Shown: positions 39,317 through 51,316, counted from the first letter of the stretch. The stretch is DNA of 64,000 bases from Nocardia macrotermitis (GCF_009604405.1 NZ_WEGK01000005.1:496001-560000); one strand, 5' to 3'. Translations and numbers: made by a program. Notes: generated by a model not told the origin, from the letters alone.

Positions 39317-39335
39317 GGTTACGGCATCGTAGGTT
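39317..39335 (-). promoter_or_regulatory. Shared box upstream of the reductase gene
   Basis: GGTTACGG-CAT-CGTAGGTT, matching the box before desA3 except in the spacer. It lies 41-59 bases upstream of ATG 39276. A common regulator of desaturase and reductase is inferred. Confidence 0.55.
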
Positions 39336-39390
39336 AGCGGTGGATTTTTGGCTGAGATCAATCACGGCACCGCATAACGTAACTTCGGAC

Positions 39391-39590
39391 GTGCCCAGCG
39401 GCGAATCGTCTCTGTCCGCCTGGTAGTTGCCCGCGAAGCGAAAGGCTCTGCAAGGCCAGCTCCAAGGGTTTTCGGCGCGGCTCGTCGTTCAGCCCTCGAA
39501 GCGCATGGTCGGAGGCCGAGTCTCGAGGGCTGAACGACGAGCCACACCTGCGCCGAAAACCCGCCGGAGCGGAGGCCAAAATTACAGCAG
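39391..39590 (+). repeat. Hairpin repeat family B, copy 1
   Basis: Almost identical to 57169-57370. The core is a two-part hairpin: perfect 21-bp inner arms (39479-39499 with 39523-39543) and 13-bp outer arms (GGGTTTTCGGCGC 39466-39478 with GCGCCGAAAACCC 39550-39562). A conserved tail, GCCGGAGCGGAGGCCAAA, follows. It abuts the stop codon of the DUF6912 gene. The rest of the 39277-39581 gap carries the reductase promoter. Confidence 0.85.
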
Positions 39591-40175
39591 ATCCAACAGG
39601 AACGGGAGTTCCTGGGCGGCGTACCAGGCGAGCTGGTGGTCCTCGGCGTCACCGAGGACGAATTCGGCGTCCTCGTCGCCGATGTCGGCGGCATCGATGA
39701 CATCCACCGCCTTGGCGATCGCCGGTTCGGCGTCGGCCAGGTCGACGTGCACCGAGGCGATCTGCTTGTAGGTGACGGCCGCGGACAGCCGGACCACGGC
39801 GTCGTCCAGGTCGGGGCGCAGGGTCGCGCCGGTGACGTCGGCGGCGATCACCGCGCGGCGGTAGACGGGGGCGGAGTAGTCGCCGCCGTCCTCGTCGGAG
39901 TCCGCGGCGGTCTCGTCGGCCAGCAGCGCGGCCTCGCGTTCCTGGGCCAGCAGGCGCAGTGCGGCGCGACCGGCCTCGATCATCGCGACCTCGGCCAGTT
40001 CCTCGTCGTCACCCGACGCGTACGCCTCGCGCAACGCCGGGGTGACCGCGAACGCGGTGTCGTTGATCGCGCGGATCTCCCGCTCGGCCACCAGTTCCCG
40101 GAGCATCGGAACGGTCGCCGGGATGTAGACCCGCAGTTTGCCTTTTCCGGCCGCGGCTTCACTGGACGCAGGCAC
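39582..40175 (-). CDS. DUF6912 family protein (Rv3231c-like)
   Basis: A 197-residue protein with an N-terminal LRVYIPATVPMLRELVAE, the signature of the actinobacterial family at this locus, then an acidic middle and a C-terminal region with DVTGATLRPDLDDAVVRL. Function unknown. GTG 40175 overlaps the 3' end of the WS/DGAT gene by 17 bases, indicating co-expression. In M. tuberculosis the orthologue likewise lies beside the reductase and desaturase. Confidence 0.75.
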   Translation of the reverse strand: MPASSEAAAGKGKLRVYIPATVPMLRELVAEREIRAINDTAFAVTPALREAYASGDDEELAEVAMIEAGRAALRLLAQEREAALLADETAADSDEDGGDYSAPVYRRAVIAADVTGATLRPDLDDAVVRLSAAVTYKQIASVHVDLADAEPAIAKAVDVIDAADIGDEDAEFVLGDAEDHQLAWYAAQELPFLLDLL

Positions 40176-41610
40176 CGAGCATCTCCTCCATGGATTCGTG
40201 CACCGCCGCGGACAGCACACCGATATCGGCCATCGCATCGCGATCGGCGTTGAGACCGTAGAACACCCGTCCGTCGTACGAGGTGATTCCGATACTCGTG
40301 GCCTGGTTGCGCAGCAGTGGCGACACCGGATACATCTCCAGCATCCGCGCGCCGCCGATGTACATCGGTTGCTGCGGACCAGGTGCATTGGTGATCACCA
40401 GATTGAACGTGTGCTCGGCGAACGTACTCGCCGCACGCACGCTCATCGCGTGCAGGCTCGCCGGGGCGAAACCCGCCATGTGCACGAGCGTACGCGCCCG
40501 CACCCCGCGCTTGTGCCGGGAATTCGGCTCGGTGGCGTGCGCGATGTGCGACAGCCGGATCACCGGATTCGGTTCGCCCACCGGCAGATCGATCAGCAAC
40601 GAGGAGACCTCGCTGGTGGGTCGCGGCCGATCCCCGTGCCGCCCTTCGACATAGACCGACATCGGCACCACCGCGCGCACCGCCGCCGATTCGGTGAGCA
40701 CCTCGCCGCGGGACTGGATGAAGATGCGCAGCGCGCCGGTCACCACGGCCAGGATGGCGTCGTTGATGGAGCAGTCGAAGCCGCGGCGGATGGTGCGGTA
40801 GTCGTCGAGATCGGTGGACACCACCTCGAAACGGCGGTTACGGGAGGTGGGCGCGTTGAACGGGCTCACCGGCGTCCCGCTCGCGGCGGTGCGGACCGCG
40901 GTGACCACCCGTCCGGCCGCCTTTCCCGCGGCGTCGACGAACGAGAAGGCGTCGGTTCCGGCGCGCCGCAGCACCTCGAGCGCCTCGGCGGGCTGGGTGG
41001 CCAGATCGATCACCGACATGGCCAGCAGTTCGGCCTCGCCCGGTTCGTGTCCGGTGACCCACGCCTCGGCGGCGACCTCGCGCGGATACGGCGAGTTGTC
41101 CAGGATGACGTGCCCGATCTCGAAGGCCGAACTGCCGTCCACCAGCGCGGAATGGGTTTTGGTGAAGATCGCGCAGCGATCCCCGGACAGGCCCTCGATC
41201 AGATACATCTCCCACAGCGGGCGGGTCTGGTCCAGCGGTCGCGAGGACAGCCGCGCGACCAGTTCCAGCAGTTGTTCGTCGGTGCCGGGGGCGGGCAGGC
41301 CGGCGCGGCGCACGTGGTAGGCCGGGTCGAATCGGCTGTCCTGCACCCAGACCGGGCGGCCGAGTTCGAGCGGGACCTCGCGGACCTTGCGCCGGTAGCG
41401 CGGCACCAGCGGCAGCCGGCTGGCGACCAGTTCCAGCAGCCGGTCGTGGTCCAGCGGTCCGCACGGGCCCTCGGCCGGGGTCGCGCGCATGATCGCGAGC
41501 GATCCGATGTGCATCGGATTGCTGCTCGTCTCGAGTCGGTAGAACGATGCGTCCTGCGGTGACAGTCTCGTGATCACGCTGACCGGTACCCCTTTCGATA
41601 CTCGCTCCAT
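40159..41610 (-). CDS. Wax ester synthase/diacylglycerol acyltransferase (WS/DGAT), variant active site
   Basis: A ~483-residue acyltransferase of the family that makes triacylglycerol and wax esters for storage. Family features: LSPQDASFYRLE at the start, RRPLDQTRPLWEMYLIEGL-type motif (RPLDQTRPLWEMYLIEGL), FNAPTSRNRRFEVV, and ITNAPGPQQPMYIGGARM. The catalytic HHxxxDG motif reads HSALVDG here, with Ser for the second His, so activity may be reduced or altered. Starts: ATG 41610 with GGAG nine bases upstream, or GTG 41577. The homologous locus in M. tuberculosis is the split tgs3 (Rv3234c/Rv3233c); this copy is intact. Confidence 0.87.
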   Translation of the reverse strand: MERVSKGVPVSVITRLSPQDASFYRLETSSNPMHIGSLAIMRATPAEGPCGPLDHDRLLELVASRLPLVPRYRRKVREVPLELGRPVWVQDSRFDPAYHVRRAGLPAPGTDEQLLELVARLSSRPLDQTRPLWEMYLIEGLSGDRCAIFTKTHSALVDGSSAFEIGHVILDNSPYPREVAAEAWVTGHEPGEAELLAMSVIDLATQPAEALEVLRRAGTDAFSFVDAAGKAAGRVVTAVRTAASGTPVSPFNAPTSRNRRFEVVSTDLDDYRTIRRGFDCSINDAILAVVTGALRIFIQSRGEVLTESAAVRAVVPMSVYVEGRHGDRPRPTSEVSSLLIDLPVGEPNPVIRLSHIAHATEPNSRHKRGVRARTLVHMAGFAPASLHAMSVRAASTFAEHTFNLVITNAPGPQQPMYIGGARMLEMYPVSPLLRNQATSIGITSYDGRVFYGLNADRDAMADIGVLSAAVHESMEEMLGACVQ

Positions 41611-41749
41611 TGTGATGCGCTCCGAACGGTTCGGTGCCGGGTGTGGGACATGTCGCGGTACCGACGGGAAATCCTGTACCGGCGACGTCGCACGTGGCAT
41701 GCTGTTTCGATCCGTGTCCAGGGGACCCGACAAGCAGGGGGAAGGCGGA

Positions 41750-42313
41750 ATGTTCGGATCTCGGAACGACACCGGGACGGCCGGTGCGGATCGGTCGCTG
41801 GCGGAGGTTCCGGCCTTCGAACCGCCGTTGGAGTGCGCAGGGGGCATTCCGGCGCGGTCCAGCGGTCCGGCCGGGCCGATCGTGGAGTCGGTGGTGCACC
41901 CGATTGGGGCCGCGCGGCGGTATGCCGTGGCTCGTCGCACACCGCACGACGGGCGTTCGGCGGCGCGTGCGGCAGCGCCGGTTGTGGATGAAAACCATTC
42001 GGCGGCAAAGCAATTCGCCGAGCGGGCGTTGCGTTTGGTATTCGAGGTGCTGGACGGCCGCCGCAGTGCCGCACAGCTGCGCCCGCTGGCCGAACCCGCT
42101 GTGATCGCGGCGGTGCAGACGCTTGTGCGCACCGGCGGCGGCGATCGCCGATTGGGTGCGGCGGTGCTGGTCGGGGTGCGTGTGGTGCCCGACGGAACGG
42201 GTGCGGCGGAGGTCTTCGGCGGGTACGAGCGCGGTGGTCGCCGATTCGCGGTCGCGGCCCGCATCACCGCGAAACGCGGCGAGTGCCGATTGACCGCGCT
42301 ACGCCTGCGCTGA
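41750..42313 (+). CDS. Rv3235-family protein (DUF6459)
   Basis: A 187-residue protein. The N-terminal ~80 residues are low-complexity Pro/Gly/Ala; the C-terminal ~105 residues (AKQFAERALRLVFEVLDGRRSAAQLRPL to RGECRLTALRLR) match the actinobacterial Rv3235 family. Rv3235-type proteins often neighbour secA; here secA1 begins 171 bases downstream on the same strand. ATG 41750 has a purine-rich GGGGGAAGGCGGA immediately upstream. Function unknown; a link to SecA-dependent export is suggested only by position. It is divergent from WS/DGAT. Confidence 0.8.
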   Translation: MFGSRNDTGTAGADRSLAEVPAFEPPLECAGGIPARSSGPAGPIVESVVHPIGAARRYAVARRTPHDGRSAARAAAPVVDENHSAAKQFAERALRLVFEVLDGRRSAAQLRPLAEPAVIAAVQTLVRTGGGDRRLGAAVLVGVRVVPDGTGAAEVFGGYERGGRRFAVAARITAKRGECRLTALRLR

Positions 42314-42484
42314 GCGCGTCCGGAGCCCCGTCCGGACGCTCGCACCCCTTCCACCGGCGGATCCTGCTGGCTCCGCCGCGCGACGCATACCATGGGCCGC
42401 GCATTACCATGAACCTTGCCGCGCATCCGCGCATCGGCGATGCCGACCGAACGACAACCACCGACCAGAGGACTGACGAGACCC

Positions 42485-45433
<2,949 letters not shown>

Positions 45434-45448
45434 TTCCACATCTCACAG

Positions 45449-45476
45449 ACGCCCGTTCCGTTTCCGGAGCGGGCGT
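45449..45476 (+). terminator. Intrinsic terminator after secA1
   Basis: ACGCCCGTTCCG (45449-45460) pairs with CGGAGCGGGCGT (45465-45476), 12 bp with one G-T pair and a TTTC loop, followed by TT and a second short T-run. Confidence 0.8.
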
Positions 45477-45559
45477 TTGCGTTTCTCCGCGTGGTCGCTG
45501 GTCCCAGACGTCGTGACGAGTGGCGCTGCCCGGTTGATTTCCGCCGGTACGATGAGGCC

Positions 45560-46213
45560 ATGTCGAGTCCACATGTCGGCCTGCCCGATCTTCCCGAGTG
45601 CATGACCTGGGAGGAGCTTGCGCGTCTCCCGGAGGAGATCGCTGCGCAGATCGAGTTGTGGGATGGCAGGGTGGTGTGGCTTCGGCGCGGGCCCGCTGAG
45701 CATCAGGAGTTCACCAACCTGATATGGAGTGGCCTACGGCGTTGTGCCCGTGAACACATGTCCGGTGATCCGGAGCAGTGCTGGCGAGTGCACACCGAGA
45801 CGAATGTCTTCTTCGGTCGGTCCGGAAAATCGGACTTCGTCACGCCGGACTTCTTGGTACACCGGTGTCTCCAACGTCCTTATCAAGATGTGCGCGCCGA
45901 GGACGTACTGTTGGTCGGCGAGGTCCTGTCCCCTTCGAATACGCAGACCGACATGGACGACAAGAAGGCTCGTTATGCCAAGGCGGGTATCCCCTGGTAT
46001 TGGGAGGTGGCTTTGCAGCAAGCCACAAGCGCGATCGAGACCGTCCGAGCCTATGCATTGGAGACCTCCCACGGTCCTCTCCCGGCCGGAGCGCACCCCC
46101 TGCATCGTGCCAACTACCTCCTGGCAGGTAAATGGTCGCCGAAGAGCAGCGACGCCATAGAATTCGCCTTCCCTTATCCCATCCGCATTCCCTGGTCGGA
46201 ACTCGAATTCTGA
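45560..46213 (+). CDS. Uma2-family (DUF820) protein, copy 1
   Basis: A 217-residue protein of the Uma2 family, with a PD-(D/E)xK restriction-endonuclease-like fold. It begins MTWEELARLPEEIAAQIELWDG and contains the candidate metal ligands Asp in VTPDFLVHR and Glu in LVGEVLSPSN, then KKARYAKAGIPWYWEV. The C-terminus is IRIPWSELEF. Despite the fold no nuclease activity or partner toxin/antitoxin gene is known, so the role is open. It is clearly related to the second copy at 48766-49416, which lies in inverted orientation on the far side of rsgA-aroA. ATG 45560. Confidence 0.85.
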   Translation: MSSPHVGLPDLPECMTWEELARLPEEIAAQIELWDGRVVWLRRGPAEHQEFTNLIWSGLRRCAREHMSGDPEQCWRVHTETNVFFGRSGKSDFVTPDFLVHRCLQRPYQDVRAEDVLLVGEVLSPSNTQTDMDDKKARYAKAGIPWYWEVALQQATSAIETVRAYALETSHGPLPAGAHPLHRANYLLAGKWSPKSSDAIEFAFPYPIRIPWSELEF

Positions 46214-46337
46214 ATGGTTCCCGGCAGCCATCTCGTGATCATCGGCGACCGGTGCCGAGGTCCTGATCGGCTCCGCGGCAACCGAAATGCCGTGTGATCT
46301 GCACACGAATGCGGTGAGTCCGGCATTGACGCTGTGC

Positions 46338-47339
46338 CTAGCCGTTGCCGACGACCCAGGGGTCGTTGGAGTTGAGGGCTACGAGTAGGAGGCGGATGGC
46401 GGCTACTCGGCGTTCTTTGCCGGGGAGGGTGTCGAGGGCGCATTCGGGGTCGGCGGGGGGGCCGAGGTGGGTGCAGCCTCGGGGGCAGTCTTCGATGGCT
46501 TCCGCGAGGTCGGCGAAGGCTTGGATGACGTCGTCGGGGGTGATGTGGGCCAGGCCGAAGGAGCGGATGCCGGGGGTGTCGATGATCCAGCCGCCGTCGG
46601 TGAGGGGCAGGGCCAGGGACTGGGTGGAGGTGTGGCGGCCCTTGCCTACGCCGGAGACGTCGCCTACGGCTCGATCCGCTTGGGGGACAACACGATTGAC
46701 CAGGGTGGACTTGCCGACGCCGGAGTGGCCGAGGAGGCAGGTGAGTTTGTCGCGCAGCAGGTCGTGGACCGCGTCGAGGGGGTCGTCGCGGCCGCCGTAG
46801 ACGATGGTCAGGTCCAGATCGTCGAAGGCGGAGGCGAATTCGGATTCGGCGGCCAGATCGTGTTTGGTCAGGCACAGGATCGGTTGCAGCCCACCGGCAT
46901 ACGCGGCGGCCATGGCGCGTTCGACGAAACCGGTGCGCGGCGGCGGATCGGCCAGCGCGACGACGATGAACAGCTGTTCGGCATTGGCGACCACGATCCG
47001 CTCGAACGGATCGGTGTCATCGGCGGTGCGCCGCAACACCGTCGCGCGATCGGCCACCCGCACGATGCGGGCCAGCGTGTCGGGTTTACCGGACAGATCA
47101 CCGACCACGTCGACCTGATCGCCCACCACGATCGGGGTGCGGCCCAGTTCGCGCGCCCGCATCGCGACGATCGGCAGTTCCGGATCCCCGTCCAGCACAC
47201 AACTCCAGCGCCCGCGATCCACCGAGGTCACCATCGCGGCGCGCGCGTCCCGATGCTCGGGACGGGTCTTGGTGCGCGGACGCGAGCCCCTGCCCGGGCG
47301 TACCCGGACATCGGACTCGTCGTACTCGCGCCGCTTCAG
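46338..47339 (-). CDS. rsgA: Small-subunit ribosome GTPase RsgA with probable CTG start
   Basis: A 333-residue circularly permuted GTPase aiding 30S maturation. GTPase motifs in permuted order: LTKHDLA (G4), [14 protein letters not shown] (G1), [12 protein letters not shown] (G3), then a C-terminal zinc motif [16 protein letters not shown]. The first ATG is at 47234, but the conserved N-terminus [10 protein letters not shown] and [11 protein letters not shown] lies upstream with no ATG, GTG or TTG in frame. The only start-like codon is CTG at 47339, which overlaps the aroA stop as CTGA and aligns with the mycobacterial start. This gives 333 residues, against ~330 in M. tuberculosis. Confidence 0.85.
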   Translation of the reverse strand: MKRREYDESDVRVRPGRGSRPRTKTRPEHRDARAAMVTSVDRGRWSCVLDGDPELPIVAMRARELGRTPIVVGDQVDVVGDLSGKPDTLARIVRVADRATVLRRTADDTDPFERIVVANAEQLFIVVALADPPPRTGFVERAMAAAYAGGLQPILCLTKHDLAAESEFASAFDDLDLTIVYGGRDDPLDAVHDLLRDKLTCLLGHSGVGKSTLVNRVVPQADRAVGDVSGVGKGRHTSTQSLALPLTDGGWIIDTPGIRSFGLAHITPDDVIQAFADLAEAIEDCPRGCTHLGPPADPECALDTLPGKERRVAAIRLLLVALNSNDPWVVGNG

Positions 47340-48643
47340 TGCGCCGACCCTGCCGTGCCGTCGGCAGCACCCGCCCCGTCACCGGAAAGCATTGTCTCCC
47401 AGAGGGATACGAAATCCGGCAGGGTCTTGGCGGTGGTCCCGATGTCCTCGATCCGCACACCCGGCACCCGCAGCCCGAGTATCGCTCCCGCGGTGGCCAT
47501 CCGGTGGTCGGCGTAGGAACGCCACTGCCCGCCCTGCAGGGGCGTCGGTTCGATGGACAGCCCGTCGTCGGTCTCGGTGACCTTGCCGCCCAACCGGTTG
47601 ATCTCGGTCGACAACGCCGCCAGCCGATCGGTCTCGTGCCCGCGCAGATGCGCGATACCGCGCAGCCGCGACGGCGAATCGGCAAGTGCCGCAAGGGCTG
47701 CCACCGTCGGCGTCAGCTCGCCGACATCGTGCAGATCGATATCGATCCCGGCCAGTTGCTCGGGCCCGCGCACCACGAGTTTGCCGTGCGCCCGCCGCGC
47801 CTCCGCGCCCATGCGCACCAGAATCTCCCGGATGACGTCACCCGGCTGCGTGGTCAGCTGCGGCCAGTGCGGAATGGTCACCTCACCGCCGGTCACCGCG
47901 GCCGCGGCCAGGAACGGCGTCGCATTGGACAGGTCGGGTTCGACCTCCCAGTCCACCCCGTGGATCGGTCCGGGCGCGATCGTCCAGATCTGTTCGCGCC
48001 GTGGATCGGTGGGCGCGGTGACCTCGACGTCGGCCTGGCGCAACATCTGCACGGTCATCTCGATGTGCGGCATCGAGGGCAGCGGCGCACCCTCGTGCCG
48101 CACGGTCAGCCCCTCGGTGAAGCGGGCCGCGGACAGCAGCAGCCCGGAGACGAACTGCGAGGAACCCGACGCGTCGATGGTCACCGAGCCCCCGCGCAGC
48201 GCACCGCCGCCGTGCACCGTGAACGGCAGGGCGTCCCCGTCGATGGCGACGCCGAGCCCGCGCAACGCGTCCAGAATGGTGCGCAGCGGCCGCGCGGCGG
48301 CCTGATCGTCGCCGGAGAACGCGACGTCGCCGCTCGCCAGCGCCGCCACCGGGGGCAGGAATCGCATGACGGTCCCGGCGAGCCCGCAGTCGACGGACGC
48401 GCCGGTCAGTTCGGCCGGGGTGACGGCGAGAGTGTCGGCGTCACCGCTGATCTCGGCGCCCATCGCCCGCAACGCCGCGATCATGAGATCGGTGTCGCGG
48501 CTGCGCAGCGCACCGGTGATCGTCGAGGGGCGATCGGCGAGCGCGGCGAGGATCAGGGCCCGATTGGTGATGGATTTGGACCCGGGCAGGGTCACGGTCG
48601 CATGGACGGGGTGCTCGGTATGGGGCGCTGGCCAGAGACTCAC
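47336..48643 (-). CDS. aroA: 3-Phosphoshikimate 1-carboxyvinyltransferase (EPSP synthase)
   Basis: A 435-residue EPSP synthase, sixth step of the shikimate route. Recognisable parts: [17 protein letters not shown] (PEP and S3P binding), [29 protein letters not shown], and [12 protein letters not shown] near the C-terminus, plus [15 protein letters not shown] 48643 is chosen at the start of similarity ([16 protein letters not shown]); an ATG at 48682 is possible. Its stop overlaps the rsgA start, as in M. tuberculosis Rv3227-Rv3228. Confidence 0.95.
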   Translation of the reverse strand: MSLWPAPHTEHPVHATVTLPGSKSITNRALILAALADRPSTITGALRSRDTDLMIAALRAMGAEISGDADTLAVTPAELTGASVDCGLAGTVMRFLPPVAALASGDVAFSGDDQAAARPLRTILDALRGLGVAIDGDALPFTVHGGGALRGGSVTIDASGSSQFVSGLLLSAARFTEGLTVRHEGAPLPSMPHIEMTVQMLRQADVEVTAPTDPRREQIWTIAPGPIHGVDWEVEPDLSNATPFLAAAAVTGGEVTIPHWPQLTTQPGDVIREILVRMGAEARRAHGKLVVRGPEQLAGIDIDLHDVGELTPTVAALAALADSPSRLRGIAHLRGHETDRLAALSTEINRLGGKVTETDDGLSIEPTPLQGGQWRSYADHRMATAGAILGLRVPGVRIEDIGTTAKTLPDFVSLWETMLSGDGAGAADGTAGSAH

Positions 48644-48707
48644 CCCACCATCTTGTCCTATCGATTGATTCGGGATGCGCATGGTCACGAACTCGCAGTG
48701 AACGCAC

Positions 48708-48738
48708 AAGCCCGCGGCACGGAAATCGCCGCGGGCTT
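48708..48738 (-). terminator. Hairpin after Uma2 copy 2
   Basis: AAGCCCGCGGC (48708-48718) pairs with GCCGCGGGCTT (48728-48738), 11 bp with a nine-base loop, located 28 bases past the Uma2 stop on the minus strand and before aroA. Confidence 0.65.
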
Positions 48739-48765
48739 ATGAGATTTCACCGATCGTGGCCGCGG

Positions 48766-49416
48766 TCAGAATTCGAGTTCGGACCACGGGATGGAGATGG
48801 GGAACGGGTGCGTGAACTCGACGCCGTTTTCCTCGTCGTGGGTCCATTCGCCGACGAGGATGTAGTTGGCCTTGTGGAGGGCTCGCACTCCTTCTGGGAG
48901 TGATCCCGGGGCTGTCTCGAGGGCGAAGATCGCCACTGTATCAATCGCGCTGGCGTCGTCGGCCAGGATGACCTCCCAGTACCAGGGGATCCCGCCGTCG
49001 GCGTAGCGCCTGCGTTTGGCGTTGATTTCCTTGGGACGGTTGGAAGGAGAAAGTACCTCTCCGACCAAGAAGATATCGTCGGCGTGGAGGTCCTGGTACG
49101 GGGCACCGAGACAGCGGTGCACCAGGAAGTCCGGGGTCATGAAGTCGTTCTTGTCGGTCTTCCGGAAGAAGACGTTGGTTTCGAAGTTCGCACGCCAGCA
49201 GTGCTCGTCCTGAGTGGTCATGTCCTTGCGTGCACAGCGTTCGAGCGCATTCCAGAGTCTCCCTGTGAATACCTGATGTTCACCAGGCCCTCTGCGTGCC
49301 CACACGACATGACCGCCCCACAACTCGATCTGCGAAGCGACCTCTTCCGGAAGACGTTCCAGTTCCTCCCACGTCATGGTGTCGGGGAGGTCGTGCTCGA
49401 CGAAAGGGCTGGACAT
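48766..49416 (-). CDS. Uma2-family (DUF820) protein, copy 2
   Basis: A 216-residue paralogue of the protein at 45560-46213, similar along its whole length: MTWEELERLPEEVASQIELWGG, then TPDFLVHRCLGAPYQD and LVGEVLSPSNRPKE with the same acidic ligands, GIPWYWEV, and the C-terminal IPWSELEF. The active-site-like residues are retained, so neither copy looks decayed. It has its own upstream region of ~60 bases after the aldehyde dehydrogenase terminator. Function unknown. The two copies point away from each other's neighbours around the aroA-rsgA pair, suggesting a duplication. Confidence 0.85.
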   Translation of the reverse strand: MSSPFVEHDLPDTMTWEELERLPEEVASQIELWGGHVVWARRGPGEHQVFTGRLWNALERCARKDMTTQDEHCWRANFETNVFFRKTDKNDFMTPDFLVHRCLGAPYQDLHADDIFLVGEVLSPSNRPKEINAKRRRYADGGIPWYWEVILADDASAIDTVAIFALETAPGSLPEGVRALHKANYILVGEWTHDEENGVEFTHPFPISIPWSELEF

Positions 49417-49440
49417 GCCCAGATGATATCTCGACCCACA

Positions 49441-49468
49441 GGTGGCCGGTGATTTTCCACCGGCCACC
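49441..49468 (-). terminator. Hairpin after the aldehyde dehydrogenase gene
   Basis: GGTGGCCGGTG (49441-49451) pairs perfectly with CACCGGCCACC (49458-49468), six-base AT-rich loop, ten bases past the stop on the minus strand. Confidence 0.75.
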
Positions 49469-49477
49469 CCAACACAG

Positions 49478-50983
49478 CTACTTGTTGCGGCCGTGCAGGA
49501 TCGGCACGACCCGGCGCAGCAGTTTCATGGTGCTCGCGGTGCGCGAGTAGCTCATCAGCGCCATGCCCGGAATCGCGAAGCGCTGCACCGCGATCGAGTG
49601 CGGGGTGGTGAATTCCAGCATGCCGGGCGCGCCGTGGATGCGGCCGATGCCCGAGTCGCGGCCGCCGCCGAAGGGCAGGGCGGAGATGGCCGCGAAACCG
49701 AGCACCGAGTTGACCGAGGTGGCGCCGGCCTTGATGCGGCGGGCGATCTCGAGGCCGTGCTTGCGGGAGAACACCGTCGAACCCAGCGAGTAGGTGGAGT
49801 CGTTCGCCAGGTCGATGGCCTCGTCGATGCTGTTCACGGTGCGGATGGTGACCGTCGGGCCGAAGGTCTCCTCGCGCACGGCCGCGGAATCCTCGTCCAC
49901 GTCGACCAGCACGACCGGCTCGATGAACGCGCCCTTGATCGAGTCCAGGCCGCCGAGCACCGCGGTGCCGCCGTTCTTCAGCGCGTCCTCGATGTGGCGG
50001 CGCACGATATCGATCTGGCTGGGCATGGTCATCGGGCCGTAGGCGGCCTTACCGTCCGAACCCGGGTGCACGTCGGTGAGGATGCGCTTGACCTCGGCGA
50101 CGAACTTGTCCCGGACCGAGGCGTCCACGTAGACGCGCTCGACGCCCGCGCAGGTCTGGCCGCTGTTCATGGTCGCGCCGTAGGCGACCGCGTCGGCGGC
50201 GGCGGTGACGTCGGCATCGGCCGCGACGATGACCGCGTCCTTACCGCCGCATTCGAGCAGTACCGGGGTGAGCCGGTCGGCTGCGGCGGCCATGATCTTC
50301 TTGCCGGTGGCTGCGGAGCCGGTGAACGCGATCTTGTCGATATCCGCGCGCACCAGCGCGGCGCCGGTCTCGCCGTAGCCGTTGATGGTGGTGAAGATGC
50401 CGTCGGGCAGTTCGGGATTGGCCTCCGCGAACGCCTGGGCGACGAAATTGCCGATGCCGGTGGAGAATTCGCTCGGCTTGTAGACCACGGCGTTACCGGC
50501 GGCCAGCGCGTAGGCGATCGAACCGTTGGGGGTGTAGATCGGGTAGTTCCACGGGCCGATCACCCCGATGACGCCGAGCGGGCGCTGCTCGATGTACGCG
50601 CCGAAGTTGGACATCAGCGCGCCGGCGGAGACCTTCTTGGTCTTGAGCACCTTTTCGGCGTTCTTGGCGGCCCAGGAGATGTGCTCGAGGGTCAGCAGCA
50701 ATTCCAGGAACGCGTCGTCGCGGGTCTTGCCGTTCTCGAGGTGGATCAGATCGCACAGTTCGTCGGACTTCTCGACGAGCCGGGTGGACCACCGCAGCAG
50801 ATACCGCTTGCGGTCGGAATAGCTCAGCGCACCCCAGCTCGCGGCGGCGGTACGGGCCTTGGCGACGGCCGCGGCCACCGCCTCCTCATCGGCGATCGGA
50901 TGCGTATCGATGACCTCGCCCGTGGCCGGGTTGACCGAGGTCAGCACGGTCCGTCGGGCGGTTGTCGGCTCGGTGGTGGACAT
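49478..50983 (-). CDS. Aldehyde dehydrogenase (succinate-semialdehyde dehydrogenase type)
   Basis: A 501-residue NAD(P)-dependent aldehyde dehydrogenase. Motifs: GPWNYPIYTPNGSIAYALAAGN (NAD binding), the general-base Glu in LLECGGKDAVIV, the nucleophile Cys in NSGQTCAGVERVYV, and EETFGPTVTI. The overall pattern is closer to the succinate-semialdehyde/medium-chain group found in Mycobacteriales than to betaine aldehyde dehydrogenases, but the substrate is not certain. A C-terminal ~25-residue extension (LMSYSRTASTMKLLRRVVPIL) could be membrane-associated. ATG 50983. A set of repeats lies just upstream. Confidence 0.88.
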   Translation of the reverse strand: MSTTEPTTARRTVLTSVNPATGEVIDTHPIADEEAVAAAVAKARTAAASWGALSYSDRKRYLLRWSTRLVEKSDELCDLIHLENGKTRDDAFLELLLTLEHISWAAKNAEKVLKTKKVSAGALMSNFGAYIEQRPLGVIGVIGPWNYPIYTPNGSIAYALAAGNAVVYKPSEFSTGIGNFVAQAFAEANPELPDGIFTTINGYGETGAALVRADIDKIAFTGSAATGKKIMAAAADRLTPVLLECGGKDAVIVAADADVTAAADAVAYGATMNSGQTCAGVERVYVDASVRDKFVAEVKRILTDVHPGSDGKAAYGPMTMPSQIDIVRRHIEDALKNGGTAVLGGLDSIKGAFIEPVVLVDVDEDSAAVREETFGPTVTIRTVNSIDEAIDLANDSTYSLGSTVFSRKHGLEIARRIKAGATSVNSVLGFAAISALPFGGGRDSGIGRIHGAPGMLEFTTPHSIAVQRFAIPGMALMSYSRTASTMKLLRRVVPILHGRNK

Positions 50984-51001
50984 GGTTACGGCGACCCCTT
51001 G

Positions 51002-51058
51002 TGAGAAGGTGAACGTGTGAAGTTCTCATAGCGTAGATGTGAACAGCTTAGATATGAA
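51002..51058. promoter_or_regulatory. Repeats upstream of the aldehyde dehydrogenase
   Basis: TGAGAA (51002-51007) and TTCTCA (51023-51028) form an inverted pair, and TAGATGTGAA (51034-51043) is repeated as TAGATATGAA (51049-51058). All lie 19-75 bases upstream of the ATG. They may be an operator; no regulator is assigned. Confidence 0.35.
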
Positions 51059-51082
51059 GTCACCCGCCATCACATGTAATTC

Positions 51083-51226
51083 CGGCCAACTGTATTTTCG
51101 GCCTCCGCTCCGCTCCGGCGGGTTCGCGGCCCCCTGAGGCTCACCGCTGAGCCCCGTGTCGGGCACTCGTTCCTCGCACCCGCCACGCGTCCGACCGGCG
51201 AGCCGGGCCGCGAACTTTGCTGTCGG
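51083..51226 (-). repeat. Hairpin repeat family B, copy 4 (diverged, inverted)
   Basis: Reading the minus strand, it has outer arms GTTCGCGGCCC/GGGCCGCGAAC (51205-51215 with 51122-51132), inner arms GGCTCGCCG/CGGTGAGCC (51196-51204 with 51138-51146; a G-U pair in minus-strand RNA), and the family tail GCCGGAGCGGAGCGGAGG. It is the only copy on the minus strand, in the gap between two divergent genes. The remaining gap to 51316 presumably holds the yedK promoter. Confidence 0.65.
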
Positions 51227-51316
51227 CCTTCAACGGGGTTTGCGGAACTGGGTGATCTTGTGGTTGACGTGGTTCGAGTGTGGGTTTTGCGTAGTGGTGC
51301 TCAGTAGCATGGGGGA

